Source: Parasedimentitalea maritima (GTDB lineage: Bacteria > Pseudomonadota > Alphaproteobacteria > Rhodobacterales > Rhodobacteraceae). From it: DNA of 64,000 bases. The translations under genes were made by a program, and so were the position numbers. The stretch's first letter is position 1; each line of letters starts with the position of its first letter. The DNA lies in the NCBI RefSeq assembly GCF_005771405.1, contig NZ_VAUA01000002.1:450015-514014 (forward strand), written 5' to 3'. The notes beneath the pieces are model-generated. The model saw only the letters and a program-made list of their open reading frames with translations, did no database searches and had not been told where the DNA came from. Shown here one piece after another: positions 1 to 8,702 of the stretch.

Positions 1-108
1 GCCGTCGATGCGCTGGAGGCAGGGCGGCCAATGCCCGAAGGCATGCTGGCACGTCTTTCCGAAGGTCAGGCAATGACAACCGGCGCCTATAAAAAGACGT
101 GGAGATAA
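1..108 (+). CDS. ubiU: C-terminal end of a U32-family protein, probably UbiU (partial)
   Basis: The reading frame is open from the window edge and ends at TAA 106-108, giving 35 residues that finish TTGAYKKTWR. The gene lies 4 bp upstream of ubiV in the same orientation. UbiU and UbiV form a heterodimer of 4Fe-4S proteins needed for oxygen-independent hydroxylation in ubiquinone synthesis, and their genes are usually adjacent. The call therefore rests mainly on position, supported by a U32-like tail. The catalytic and cluster-binding part lies outside the window. Confidence 0.6.
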   Translation, partial: AVDALEAGRPMPEGMLARLSEGQAMTTGAYKKTWR

Positions 109-112
109 CTAG

Positions 113-1030
113 ATGGAACTGACTGTTGGACCAAATCAGTTTTTCTGGTCAGCGGATCGCTGGACAGAGTTCTATGACGACCTAGCCAGTACGCCGGTGA
201 ACCGGGTGGTTTTAGGCGAGCTCGTGTGTTCCAAGCGGCTGCCCTTCTATCAGGATCGGATTCCCGAAGCAGTTTCCACCCTAATTGAGGCTGGCAAAGA
301 AGTGGCCCTGACCAGTCTTGCCCTGATCACCCTAAAACGCGAGCGCAAGCAAACGGCGGAACTGGCAGAGATGGGTGTCGAGGTTGAGATCAATGACCTG
401 ACCGCCCTGCCCCACCTTCCCAAGGGGGCAAAACTCTCAGTTGGGCCACTGGTCAATGTCTATAACGAAGGCACTCTGGTCTGGCTTGCCTCCCAAGGGG
501 TGAGACGTATTTGCCTGACACCGGAACTGCCCCTAGCATCCGTTAGAACCCTAGCCTTTGCAGGAGCTGACCTAGGCGTTGAAATCGAAATTTGGGGCCA
601 CGGGCGTCTGCCCTTGGCGATTTCCGGTCGATGCTATCATGCTCGTCTACACAAACGAACCAAAGACAACTGCCAGTTCGCCTGCGAAGATGACCCTGAT
701 GGCTTGGACGTGACCACCCTAGAGGGCAAACCCTTTTTGGCCATGAATGGGGTGCAGACCCTGTCCGACACTTATGCCACCGCCCTCCATCAAATTGATA
801 CACTCAGCGAGGCCGGGGTGTCGGCGCTTCGCCTGTCGCCACAATCCAATGGGTTCATTGAGCTTTGTAAGCTGTACCGGCAAGTGTTGGATAAGGATAT
901 CAGCGGCGCGGATGCCGTCGAAACCCTCACCCGTATGGATGATAATGTCCGGCTTTCCGATGGGTTCCTGACTGGCAACCGTGGAGTGGATTGGTCAGGT
1001 GAACAAGCGCAGCCTACGCTACGGATATGA
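113..1030 (+). CDS. ubiV: UbiV, U32-family protein for O2-independent ubiquinone synthesis
   Basis: This 305-residue cytoplasmic protein belongs to the U32 family. UbiV works with UbiU, and with the lipid-binding UbiT, to hydroxylate the ubiquinone ring without oxygen. Four cysteines sit at residues 39 (LVCSKR), 174 (SGRCYHAR), 187 and 191 (NCQFAC). Their spacing follows that of the 4Fe-4S ligands in E. coli UbiV, with a constant offset of about six residues for the last three. The start ATG follows the upstream gene by 4 bp, so the two are co-transcribed. The stop overlaps the start of nnrS by 4 bp. A peptidase function, the historic label of U32, is unlikely here. Confidence 0.85.
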   Translation: MELTVGPNQFFWSADRWTEFYDDLASTPVNRVVLGELVCSKRLPFYQDRIPEAVSTLIEAGKEVALTSLALITLKRERKQTAELAEMGVEVEINDLTALPHLPKGAKLSVGPLVNVYNEGTLVWLASQGVRRICLTPELPLASVRTLAFAGADLGVEIEIWGHGRLPLAISGRCYHARLHKRTKDNCQFACEDDPDGLDVTTLEGKPFLAMNGVQTLSDTYATALHQIDTLSEAGVSALRLSPQSNGFIELCKLYRQVLDKDISGADAVETLTRMDDNVRLSDGFLTGNRGVDWSGEQAQPTLRI

Positions 1031-2265
1031 TGCCCACAGCGAGCACGGACTGGGACCTTAGCCATTTCTGGGAGGCCCCGCACCGGCCGTTGTTCCTGGC
1101 CGCATTCTTTTGCGCATTGGCTACTATAGCATGGTGGCCTTTGGGAGTGAGCCTTGGATTGCCTGCCCCGCAGTTTGAACCTGTGGTCTTGTGGCACGTC
1201 CACGAATTGGTTTTCGGTTTTGTGGCCGCTGCTATGGCCGGCTATTTGCTCACCGCCCTGCCCAATTGGACGGGCTTGCCTCTGCTGCGCAGGGCAACCT
1301 TAAAGTTGTTGTTGCTGTTCTGGCTGGTGTCTAGATTGACAATCGCACTGGCCGACCATCTGCCTCTTTGGTTGCTTCACATATTCAACACCGGCTTTTT
1401 CCTTTTGCTAGCGGGAGTGCTCTGTCACCAGTTCCTGTTGGCGAGACGCTTTCATAAGAGCTGGATATTGGTGGTTGTTTTAGCCATCGGATATGCCGAG
1501 GCCCTGTTTTTGCATACCGCACTGGAAAGGTCTCATTCAGCCAGTCTCGATCTGGCCCGTACGGCGGTGATCGGGATCACCCTTTTGATGACAGTTATCG
1601 GATCACAGGCCATTCCCGCCTTCACCAACAACTGGTTTATGCGCTGCGGGCGCACTGAACTTTTGATCCCAGCGATGCCCGCCGCGCGCAACCTGACAAC
1701 GGGGCTGATGGTACTGGCGATGCTCGGAATGACGCTCACGCAGTTCGATCTGGCTTATGGGGCACTGATCTGTGCCGCGTTGACCCTTTTGTGGATCATG
1801 AGCGGATGGCGAACCGCTACCTCATTGCGCAACCCGCTTTTGGCGGCACAGCATCTGGCGTTTCTCTGGCTGCCTGTCGGCCAGATCGCCATCGCAATCT
1901 TGTGGTTCTTCCCCGAGATCTATCCACTGACGACTACCCTTCATACCCTTACCATAGGCGCGATGTCTGGTCTGATCATGGCAATTGCAGGACGCGCGGC
2001 CGCTCATCAGGGCAATGGCGACATGCAAGCCGGCAAAGGCTTTATGCTTGGCGCCTTGATGATGTGGGTCACCACCTGTGTCCGACTGGCAGCTCCTCTT
2101 GCTCCACACAACTCACATACAATCTTGACCATCGCCGCAATGCTCTGGTGCCTAAGTTGGGGCGTCTTTATCGCCGGGTTTCTTCCTGCAATTTGTGGAC
2201 CTGTTGTTCGACCAGTGTTGAGTGGGAAAAAAACATCCTACAGCCACTCACCTACCATCACCTAA
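1027..2265 (+). CDS. nnrS: NnrS family haem/copper membrane protein (first copy)
   Basis: This 412-residue polytopic membrane protein has about twelve hydrophobic segments. The family markers are HVHE at 57-60 followed by a glycine-rich helix and NWTG at 80-83. NnrS proteins bind haem and copper in the inner membrane and protect against nitric oxide stress. Their genes are normally under NNR/FNR-type control. It is translationally coupled to ubiV through an ATGA overlap, placing an NO-defence protein in the anaerobic quinone operon. A second, diverged copy lies at 26048-27250 beside the nor genes. The start could be either of the two adjacent Met codons. Confidence 0.85.
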   Translation: MMPTASTDWDLSHFWEAPHRPLFLAAFFCALATIAWWPLGVSLGLPAPQFEPVVLWHVHELVFGFVAAAMAGYLLTALPNWTGLPLLRRATLKLLLLFWLVSRLTIALADHLPLWLLHIFNTGFFLLLAGVLCHQFLLARRFHKSWILVVVLAIGYAEALFLHTALERSHSASLDLARTAVIGITLLMTVIGSQAIPAFTNNWFMRCGRTELLIPAMPAARNLTTGLMVLAMLGMTLTQFDLAYGALICAALTLLWIMSGWRTATSLRNPLLAAQHLAFLWLPVGQIAIAILWFFPEIYPLTTTLHTLTIGAMSGLIMAIAGRAAAHQGNGDMQAGKGFMLGALMMWVTTCVRLAAPLAPHNSHTILTIAAMLWCLSWGVFIAGFLPAICGPVVRPVLSGKKTSYSHSPTIT

Positions 2266-2333
2266 GCCGCGACAGTGATTTGAACTGGCTCAATGGAAAA
2301 CGCGATCCCCGTGGGTTGATCGCCAATGTTTGA

Positions 2334-3479
2334 TCACCCGGCACCCTTCGGTTTCGGTAACGTGCCGTTTTTGTATGCGCTCCAATCTTCGATCTCGGGA
2401 TAGAACTTTTTGCGCCAAGCCCGGACGCGCGGGTTGAACACTCGGCGCCACAGAGGCGGGATCATTGCCAGTGCTGTCATCGGCGGATAACCAGTTGGCA
2501 ACATCGGAACTTCGCTTTCGTCATAGACCTGCAACAGCGGAAAACGCCGCATTGGATGAACATGGTGGTCAGCATGACGTTGCAGATTGATCAACAGCAA
2601 CCCTGAAACACGGTGCGCTGAATCCCAGGAATGATGCGGCCGTACAGGCTCATATTTTCCATCACCCAGATGTTTGCGCGTCAGCCCATAGTGTTCGACA
2701 TAGTTGGTCAGCTCCAACTGCCAAATCGCAACAAAAGCCTGAAAAACAAACAGACCCACACCGGCCCAACCGCCAATACCAAATGCGATGGCTAGAAACG
2801 TTGACTGTAGCCCGAGATATTTCCAAATAGGATTGGACAGATGCCATGGAGACCGTTTGCGCCGGGCCAACATCGCCTTTTCCGCACGCCATGCCGATCC
2901 GAAGCCTGTCAGCAAGATACGCGCGTAGGCCCGGTGAAACCCCTCGTTATAGCGGGCTGTCACAGTGTCACGCGGTGTGCCAACATAAGGATGATGGACC
3001 AACAGGTGTTCGGTTCGGAAATGCCCATATAGCACCAGTGCCATCAACAGGTCCCCCAACCCGCGCTCGACCCGGTTGGATTTGTGGAACAGCTCATGTG
3101 CATAGACTATGCCAACGGTGCCAGTGGTGACGCCAATGCCAAACATGATGCCCAGCGTTTCCAATGTTGAATACTGGCCGACGCGCGTAAGGTAATAGAG
3201 CGTTCCAAATACCAAGGCGAATTGTACTGGAAACCAAATGTAGGTGAGCAAACGAAACCAAAACAATTCGGCGTCCGGGGTCTCTGGGTCTGGGTTGCGC
3301 AGGTCCTTACCCACCACAGCATCCAGCAAAGGCATCAGCACCCAGCCATAGATTGGGATCAGAAGGATGGTCCACCCCCCAAACAGAACCGCCAGAACCA
3401 CCAGTGGAACAAAGGTGAGTGTCATCCAATAGGGCCAGGCGTTTAGCCGTCCCTTGCCATCAGTTGTGGACAGTGTCAT
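2334..3479 (-). CDS. alkB: AlkB-type membrane alkane 1-monooxygenase
   Basis: This 381-residue integral-membrane non-haem di-iron hydroxylase oxidises the terminal methyl of alkanes or fatty chains, using O2 and electrons from rubredoxin. All histidine boxes are visible: HELFH at 128-132, H153 with EHLLVHH at 157-163, and LQRHADHH at 299-306. The AlkB signature NYVEHYGL is at 259-266. Hydrophobic segments lie near 22-55, 78-98, 106-126 and 225-255. The ATG overlaps the stop of the upstream P450 gene by 4 bp, so the two oxygenases are translationally coupled. No rubredoxin or ferredoxin gene is present nearby, so electron donors must come from elsewhere. It ends tail-to-tail with nnrS, 68 bp apart. 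Confidence 0.9.
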   Translation of the reverse strand: MTLSTTDGKGRLNAWPYWMTLTFVPLVVLAVLFGGWTILLIPIYGWVLMPLLDAVVGKDLRNPDPETPDAELFWFRLLTYIWFPVQFALVFGTLYYLTRVGQYSTLETLGIMFGIGVTTGTVGIVYAHELFHKSNRVERGLGDLLMALVLYGHFRTEHLLVHHPYVGTPRDTVTARYNEGFHRAYARILLTGFGSAWRAEKAMLARRKRSPWHLSNPIWKYLGLQSTFLAIAFGIGGWAGVGLFVFQAFVAIWQLELTNYVEHYGLTRKHLGDGKYEPVRPHHSWDSAHRVSGLLLINLQRHADHHVHPMRRFPLLQVYDESEVPMLPTGYPPMTALAMIPPLWRRVFNPRVRAWRKKFYPEIEDWSAYKNGTLPKPKGAG

Positions 3480-4975
3480 GTGCCGCTCTCCTTGTTGATC
3501 TTTTCCGCCCGTCGGGTCAGGCGCAACCGAATACCATTGGCCGAACGCACGGTAAGCTGAGCGGCAGGTATTGGCGTATCCCCCTCGACCAGCTCAAACC
3601 GATAGGCCCGCACCAGCATCGACAGAAGCAACACACCTTCCGCCATCGCAAAGGCCGAACCGGGGCAAACCCTGGGGCCTGCTGAAAACGGGATGTAGGC
3701 CGACCGCATGCATTCCTTGCCGTTAGGGGTATCAAACCTGCCCGGATCAAATTCATCAGGTCGCTCCCACAGCCGTTCATGACGATGCAGATGCCATGGG
3801 CTAAGAATAACCTGAGAGCCGCGCTTGACTTCACGGCCGCGAAACTGTTCCGGACAGGCCGCTTCGCGGACATACATCGGCACTGGGGGGTACAGACGCA
3901 TTGCTTCGCGAAAGACAGAACGAGAATGGCGGAGTTTGGACAGCGTTGAGAAATAAATTTTCTCGGGCTCCATCGTCTCAAGTGCCTCCGCCGCCAGTTT
4001 ATTCTGCCACTCAGGATAGCGCGCTAACAGATACAGCGCCCAGGCCAGTGCAGCAGCCGAGGTTTCATGCCCGGCAAGAAAGAAAATCGCGACTTGGTCA
4101 ATCATCTCTTCGGTTTCAAACACCTTTCCCGTTTCGGGGTCCGGGGTGGTCATGATCTTGGTTGCCAAGTCATCTGGGGCGGTACCATCGGCAATGTCGC
4201 GGGCACGCTGCTGGGTCAGTTGTCCAATCAGCGCACGGATTCTACGGGCCGTTTCCTTGGTTTCGCGTGAATGGAAACGAGGAAACCACTGCGGCAGCGG
4301 TAGTATCGCCGCAACATTGGCAACCGGTTGTGCCGCCTGATGCTGGCGAAAGGCCTCAAACGCTGCGTTTGCAACTTCATGTTCAATGGGCACCGAAAAC
4401 AAGGTGCGAAAGATCACATCCATTGCGAGGTGACTGGCCTGAGCCTCAATTTCCACCGGGGAGCCATCCGCCAAGGGCTTCAGCCGTTGAACAGCCGCAA
4501 CGCCGCTGTCCCACATCGACGGGAACACCTTGCGAATTCGACCTCCTTCAAATGCGGGATCTATGATCCGACGCTGACGCGCCCACGTCTCACCATTCGA
4601 AATGAAAACCGATTCCCCCAACAGCGGCTTCAAACCAACCCGGATACGTTCGGATTTTGGAAAATCTTGCGCACGTTGTTTCAGAACAAGATCGACCAAT
4701 GCCGGATCATTGCACAAGTATGATCGAAAGAACGGCGTTCGCATTTCAGCCATCCAGGCGCGATACAAATGCGCAGGCTGGGACGACAGAATGTCCTTTT
4801 TGAATTGCCGGAAATAGGTCCAGAGAGAGACCCGACCCTGTCGTGACGCAGGCTTAGGCGGTACATCTGGCAGTCCGATCAAATCATGGTCCAGCAATTC
4901 GGTTTCCCCGATTGTGCAAATGGTCAAAGTTGGACGATTTTCCCTTGGCCTCTGGGTTTTGTAATTGACGATCAT
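3476..4975 (-). CDS. Cytochrome P450 monooxygenase
   Basis: This is a soluble P450 of up to about 499 residues. The I-helix motif AGHET is near residue 302, the K-helix ExxR is E358-A-M-R361, and the haem loop FSAGPRVCPG is at 431-440 with the cysteine ligand near 438. The protein ends in a typical beta C-terminus. The substrate cannot be read from the sequence. Coupling to AlkB through a 4-bp overlap suggests hydrophobic chains. The start is uncertain: the ATG at 4975 lies inside an FNR-type box and has no Shine-Dalgarno sequence. Translation may instead begin at a downstream TTG, for example one preceded by GGGGA near codon 28, since P450s of this type are commonly 440-470 residues. Confidence 0.88.
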   Translation of the reverse strand: MIVNYKTQRPRENRPTLTICTIGETELLDHDLIGLPDVPPKPASRQGRVSLWTYFRQFKKDILSSQPAHLYRAWMAEMRTPFFRSYLCNDPALVDLVLKQRAQDFPKSERIRVGLKPLLGESVFISNGETWARQRRIIDPAFEGGRIRKVFPSMWDSGVAAVQRLKPLADGSPVEIEAQASHLAMDVIFRTLFSVPIEHEVANAAFEAFRQHQAAQPVANVAAILPLPQWFPRFHSRETKETARRIRALIGQLTQQRARDIADGTAPDDLATKIMTTPDPETGKVFETEEMIDQVAIFFLAGHETSAAALAWALYLLARYPEWQNKLAAEALETMEPEKIYFSTLSKLRHSRSVFREAMRLYPPVPMYVREAACPEQFRGREVKRGSQVILSPWHLHRHERLWERPDEFDPGRFDTPNGKECMRSAYIPFSAGPRVCPGSAFAMAEGVLLLSMLVRAYRFELVEGDTPIPAAQLTVRSANGIRLRLTRRAEKINKESGT

Positions 4976-4978
4976 CAA
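4965..4978. promoter_or_regulatory. FNR-type box TTGAC-N4-ATCAA
   Basis: TTGACGATCATCAA differs from the FNR consensus TTGAT-N4-ATCAA at one base. It lies at the very start of the long P450 frame and 128 bp upstream of the divergent FNR-like gene. Its position suggests control of the P450-alkB transcript, and means the true P450 start is likely downstream of it. Confidence 0.6.
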
Positions 4979-5034
4979 AATCTTGGCTCGGTGGCTGGTT
5001 TTCTTATCAAAATCAGGCCGAACCGCAGGTGTTA

Positions 5035-5048
5035 TTGACCAGCATCAA
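5035..5048. promoter_or_regulatory. FNR-type box TTGAC-N4-ATCAA (second)
   Basis: TTGACCAGCATCAA is a second near-consensus FNR site, 70 bp (about seven helical turns) from the first. It lies 58 bp upstream of the regulator start at 5106. It probably serves autoregulation of the FNR-like gene, and the pair may act together on both promoters. Confidence 0.6.
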
Positions 5049-5105
5049 ACACAGGTCAGGCAGTTATGCCTATTCAGCTGTATGATATCTGATCCGAGGA
5101 GCGGG

Positions 5106-5816
5106 ATGCTGGACCAATCAAATCGTTCACACCCTTGTGGAAACTGCGCATTTTACAAGGACAGCATATGGCAGCCAGTGTCATCCAGTTGCGTATCCGT
5201 TCTGTCGCGAGGATTTTTGCGCAGGGATCTCACCGCAGGACAACCCCTGTATTATCAAGACGACGACAACCGTGGTGTGTTCTGCGTCTCCAAAGGTTTA
5301 ATTGCGCTACGCACCCAACACCATGACGGAACATCAACTTTGATGCGGCTGGCGTATCCGGGGGAAATCATTGGGTTTCGGTCTTTTCTCGAATCTCGCC
5401 CACACCGTACCGAAGCACGCGCGCTTGTCGGCTCTCGCGTTTGCACCGTAGCCCAACGTGATGCACGACATGTCGTGCAGGGCAATCCATCGGTACTGAC
5501 CCGTTTAGCGTCACGCTGTATAAAGGAAATTGACCGCAATCACGAACGAATTATCGCCGCAGCAACAACGTCAAACAAGCAACGGTTATCAGATATACTG
5601 CTTAGGTTGATGGAGACGCATGGTGAGCGAACCGGGCAGTTTCTGCATATGCAACTACCACTGTCGCGCTCAGACCTTGCCGACCTGATTGGAGTGCAAA
5701 CCGAAACCGTGTCACGCCTGTTCACGCGCATTCAGGCCGACGGGATTTTTCGCGTGTCTGGTCGTGAAATTCAAATGCTTTCTGTCCCGTCGAACAAGCA
5801 ATCTGCCAACATGTAA
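5106..5816 (+). CDS. Crp/Fnr family regulator, FNR-like with atypical cysteine spacing
   Basis: The start ATG at 5106 is preceded by GAGGAG five bases away, giving 236 residues. An upstream in-frame ATG at 5082 lacks such a site. The N-terminal half is a cNMP-type beta-roll. The C-terminal helix-turn-helix has the FNR recognition pattern TETVSR (E, S and R contact TTGAT half sites). Cysteines are at 11, 14, 29, 60 and 113. C11-x2-C14 and C113 (SRVCTVAQ) align with FNR C20, C23 and C122. The third FNR cysteine is displaced: here the next one comes 15 residues after C14 instead of six. It is divergent from the P450-alkB pair, with two FNR boxes between, which fits an oxygen-responsive local regulator. 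Confidence 0.8.
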   Translation: MLDQSNRSHPCGNCAFYKDSIWQPVSSSCVSVLSRGFLRRDLTAGQPLYYQDDDNRGVFCVSKGLIALRTQHHDGTSTLMRLAYPGEIIGFRSFLESRPHRTEARALVGSRVCTVAQRDARHVVQGNPSVLTRLASRCIKEIDRNHERIIAAATTSNKQRLSDILLRLMETHGERTGQFLHMQLPLSRSDLADLIGVQTETVSRLFTRIQADGIFRVSGREIQMLSVPSNKQSANM

Positions 5817-6171
5817 GCCGTTGACCTCGGGCGTTTGGTTGCTCACTGGAGGAGATTATGGTCGGCATTGGAAATTCACACCCTCAATCCCAACATTCAA
5901 TCTTCCTTGAAATCGTTCTGTTTACCTAACTGTACTTCGGTATTTCAAAGGGACGCGAGCCAAATCTATTTCCGCTAGCCTGATTAGTGTCGAACCGCTC
6001 TGCAAGTATTTAAAAGAACCACGTTTCGTCATATTGAAGCGCAACAATTCTCCCCTTTCTCCTCAAGAATATTCCCCCTGACGCCGCTGCAATTCCAGCT
6101 CAACAGGTAGACCAAATCGACGCGGCATACAAAAAGTCATCGCAAAAAGAGTTGACTCAAACGTGTGATTT
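5817..6171. other. Intergenic region, no gene seen
   Basis: This 355-bp stretch separates the FNR-like gene from the ROK operon. It is moderately A/T-rich and I see no convincing coding frame or terminator. Near its end, TTGACT at 6152-6157 is a plausible -35 element for the ROK promoter, with a -10 that would fall inside the adjacent inverted repeat. Confidence 0.5.
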
Positions 6172-6202
6172 CTATTAGTTCGGTAGGTAGACGAACTAAT
6201 AG
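6172..6202. promoter_or_regulatory. Probable ROK repressor operator, 11-bp perfect inverted repeat
   Basis: CTATTAGTTCG (6172-6182) and its exact complement CGAACTAATAG (6192-6202) are separated by 9 bp. The repeat ends nine bases before the GTG of the ROK regulator gene and covers the expected -10 region of a promoter whose -35 is TTGACT at 6152. ROK repressors commonly bind TTAGT-type dyads at their own promoter, so autorepression of the island operon is inferred. Confidence 0.75.
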
Positions 6203-6211
6203 GGGCCCACT

Positions 6212-7426
6212 GTGCTTGATCAATCCAACCTATCGCGACGCATGACACTCAGCTCGGTTGTTCAGGCCATCACATCCTATGGCCCCATATCGCGCGCAAG
6301 CGTCGCCAAGATGACGGGCCTATCCAAACAAACAGTTTCAGAGATTGTGTCCTCGCTTGAAAAAGATGGTTGGGTACAAACCGTTGGGCGTACCGAAGGA
6401 AATGTCGGTCGCCGTGCGGTGGTGTATGAAATTGTGCCCGAGGCCGCGCTGGTTGCCAGTGTCGATCTGGGTGGAACCAAAGTACGCACCGCCCTATGTG
6501 ACCTCACCGGCAAAGTTGTTGCTGAAATGGTTGAGCCCACCACTCAAAGCGGTGGTGAAGCTGTCGTTGATCAAATCGGGCGTCTTATTCTTGAAACCGC
6601 CACATCTCATAATATCGAACAAGAAAAAATTCGGGTTGCAGTTGTTGGAGTACCCGGTGTCCCCGAGGCTGAAACAGGCCATGTAAAAATGGCCCCCAAT
6701 ATCAAGGGCGTCGATGCGGTCAATTTCCCCGAACTGTTGAATGAACGGCTTGGCATTGAGGTCCTTGTCGAGAACGATGTGAATCTGGCGGCTCTGGGTG
6801 AACACTGGATGACCCATCAGGGCGACAAAGATGATCTGGTCTATCTATCAATTGGCACAGGAATTGGTGCTGGTGTTGTCATCGGCGGCAAATTGGTACG
6901 CGGCGCTTCTGGCGCAGCAGGCGAGGTCGGATTTTTGCCTTTTGGAGCTGATCCGTTTGAGGAAGACAGCAAAACAACAGGTGCTCTGGAACGAGTTTCA
7001 GCAACGCAGGCGATCACCAGCCACTATTTCCAACTAACCGGCACCAACAAAAACGTCCCTGCTGTATTTGACGCGGCCCTCGCTGGTGATGCCCACGCAA
7101 AACAGGTTCTGGAAACCGTTGCCAGCTATATCGCACGCGCTGTGGTTGCAATCGCATCGGTAATTGATCCAGCCTGTGTTATCATCGGCGGCTCCATCGG
7201 CGCACGCGAAGAGCTGGTCAGCCTGATCAAGCCAGAAATTGACCGCTGCTTCCCCCGCTCTATTTCGGTTGAGCCTTCTATTCTGGGCAATCACGCCGCC
7301 CTTGCAGGCGGCACCTCCATTGCCCTGTCGCGCCTTCACATTGCCCTGTTTTCAGGCGGTCTTCCGGGTGCACAAATTGTTGTTCCACCACCCCATGTCA
7401 AAACCTACCTTGAAGACGTGACATGA
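6212..7426 (+). CDS. ROK family transcriptional regulator
   Basis: This 404-residue repressor starts at GTG 6212. An alternative ATG lies ten codons in. An N-terminal winged helix-turn-helix covers about residues 15-75 (VSKMTGLSKQTVSE-like). It is followed by a sugar-kinase fold with the phosphate motif DLGGTK, the ENDVNLAALGE segment and the SIGTGIGAG loop. The usual ROK zinc site (CxCGxxGCxE) is absent: GEVGFLPFG is followed by an acidic linker. It probably senses a sugar or amino-sugar derivative and controls the operon from here to the SIS gene. Its stop overlaps the M20 start by 4 bp, and the inverted repeat at 6172 is its likely operator. Confidence 0.85.
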   Translation: MLDQSNLSRRMTLSSVVQAITSYGPISRASVAKMTGLSKQTVSEIVSSLEKDGWVQTVGRTEGNVGRRAVVYEIVPEAALVASVDLGGTKVRTALCDLTGKVVAEMVEPTTQSGGEAVVDQIGRLILETATSHNIEQEKIRVAVVGVPGVPEAETGHVKMAPNIKGVDAVNFPELLNERLGIEVLVENDVNLAALGEHWMTHQGDKDDLVYLSIGTGIGAGVVIGGKLVRGASGAAGEVGFLPFGADPFEEDSKTTGALERVSATQAITSHYFQLTGTNKNVPAVFDAALAGDAHAKQVLETVASYIARAVVAIASVIDPACVIIGGSIGAREELVSLIKPEIDRCFPRSISVEPSILGNHAALAGGTSIALSRLHIALFSGGLPGAQIVVPPPHVKTYLEDVT

Positions 7427-8688
7427 TCGACGACACCATAAATGCCAAGTTACGAGCAGCCCAAGACAATCTTGCAGATGTTGAATTGCTGCAGGAAGCA
7501 ATAGGCAAGCAAAGCATAACAGGCTCCGAATCCAACTTTGTTGAGCATCTGCAAGACGTCTTGGCGATTATTGGGCTAGAACCTATCACTGGCGAATTCC
7601 TGCCGGGCCGCCCAAACATTTGGGGCCAGCGCAAAGGGGCCGAACCCGGACCCAACCTGATGTTTGTCGGCCATACAGATACTGTAAACGTACAGGGCTG
7701 GTCCGAAGCCTGGGCTGGTCAAGTTCGCGAGAACCCATTTGGCGCGGTCGAAATTGACGGTGAAATCTGGGGGCGCGGTGCCTGTGATCTCAAAGCTGGG
7801 ATCTGCGCCTCACTGGCGGCGCTGCGTTTGCTGGATGCTGCCAATATCAAACTACGCGGGCAAGTTTCATTTGCCTTTATCGGTGACGAAGAAAGTGGCG
7901 AACCCGGACTGGGTGTCAGCGCCGGTGCTAAAGATCTTGTGCAACGGGTCAAACAGGGTGAAATCTCGACACCCGATTTTGCGATCTATGTCGAGCCAAC
8001 CAAGCTCAATGTCTACACCGCACAAATTGGCTTTTTCATCGCCGATATCAAAGTAACCGGAAAGTCAGCCTATTTTGGCACCCCTGAGGATGGGGTTGAT
8101 GCCTTGAAAGCGAGCCACAAAATTCTGTCCGCCCTTTGGCAACACGAAGAAGAGCTTACGTCTGGGCCAGCACATGATTTTGTCGGCCCCTCTGGCATAT
8201 TGGTGACTGACATCAAAGGCGGCGGATACATCGCCGTCCCCGGTCAGTGTTCGTTGTCGGTCATTCGCAAACTACGCCCTGGTGAAGACCTGGACAAATC
8301 CGTGGCCCAGTTTGAAGAGGCTGTAAACTCAGCAGACTTAAGCGATGGGATTTCAGTAGAAATAGAATATCCCGCCGGCCGGGATCATCCGTTTGGTGGG
8401 TCCCCTGTTGAAATCGACCCAAACCATGACGCCGCGCGTTTGCTGGCCGAATGCGTCCAACAAGAGCACCCTAGTGGAGGCCAGATTGGTGGTGCCCCCT
8501 ACTGGTCAGAAGCACCGTTTCTGGTGAACGCAATAGGCTGCCCAACCGTCTACTGCGCACCCGGCGACATCAGTGTCGCCCACACATTCAATGAACGCGT
8601 CAATGTCAAAGAGTATCTGGCAGCAGTCCGTTCATTTGCCCTGTTCATGGTTGCCTACTGTGGCACCGAAACAGGGAAAGAAGAATAA
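7423..8688 (+). CDS. M20 family metallohydrolase (ArgE/DapE-like)
   Basis: This 421-residue zinc amidohydrolase has the metal and catalytic motifs GHTDTV (residues 86-91), GRGACDLKAG, and DEESGE with the catalytic Glu pair. A dimerisation domain follows (YFGTPEDGVDAL region), and a C-terminal histidine sits in VAHTFNERV. It has no signal peptide, so it acts in the cytoplasm on an imported amide, such as an N-acyl or N-carbamoyl amino compound or a dipeptide. It is coupled to the ROK gene and lies 14 bp upstream of the first binding protein, so the substrate probably enters through the ABC transporter encoded next. Confidence 0.85.
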   Translation: MIDDTINAKLRAAQDNLADVELLQEAIGKQSITGSESNFVEHLQDVLAIIGLEPITGEFLPGRPNIWGQRKGAEPGPNLMFVGHTDTVNVQGWSEAWAGQVRENPFGAVEIDGEIWGRGACDLKAGICASLAALRLLDAANIKLRGQVSFAFIGDEESGEPGLGVSAGAKDLVQRVKQGEISTPDFAIYVEPTKLNVYTAQIGFFIADIKVTGKSAYFGTPEDGVDALKASHKILSALWQHEEELTSGPAHDFVGPSGILVTDIKGGGYIAVPGQCSLSVIRKLRPGEDLDKSVAQFEEAVNSADLSDGISVEIEYPAGRDHPFGGSPVEIDPNHDAARLLAECVQQEHPSGGQIGGAPYWSEAPFLVNAIGCPTVYCAPGDISVAHTFNERVNVKEYLAAVRSFALFMVAYCGTETGKEE

Positions 8689-8702
8689 CAAGGAGGAACT
8701 CA

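Noticed and set aside
113..1030. Collagenase-type U32 peptidase
   Set aside because: The four cysteines with UbiV spacing and the UbiU partner support the ubiquinone role instead.
5817..6171. Small RNA or riboswitch before the ROK gene
   Set aside because: No convincing conserved stem or known motif other than the 11-bp operator repeat next to it.
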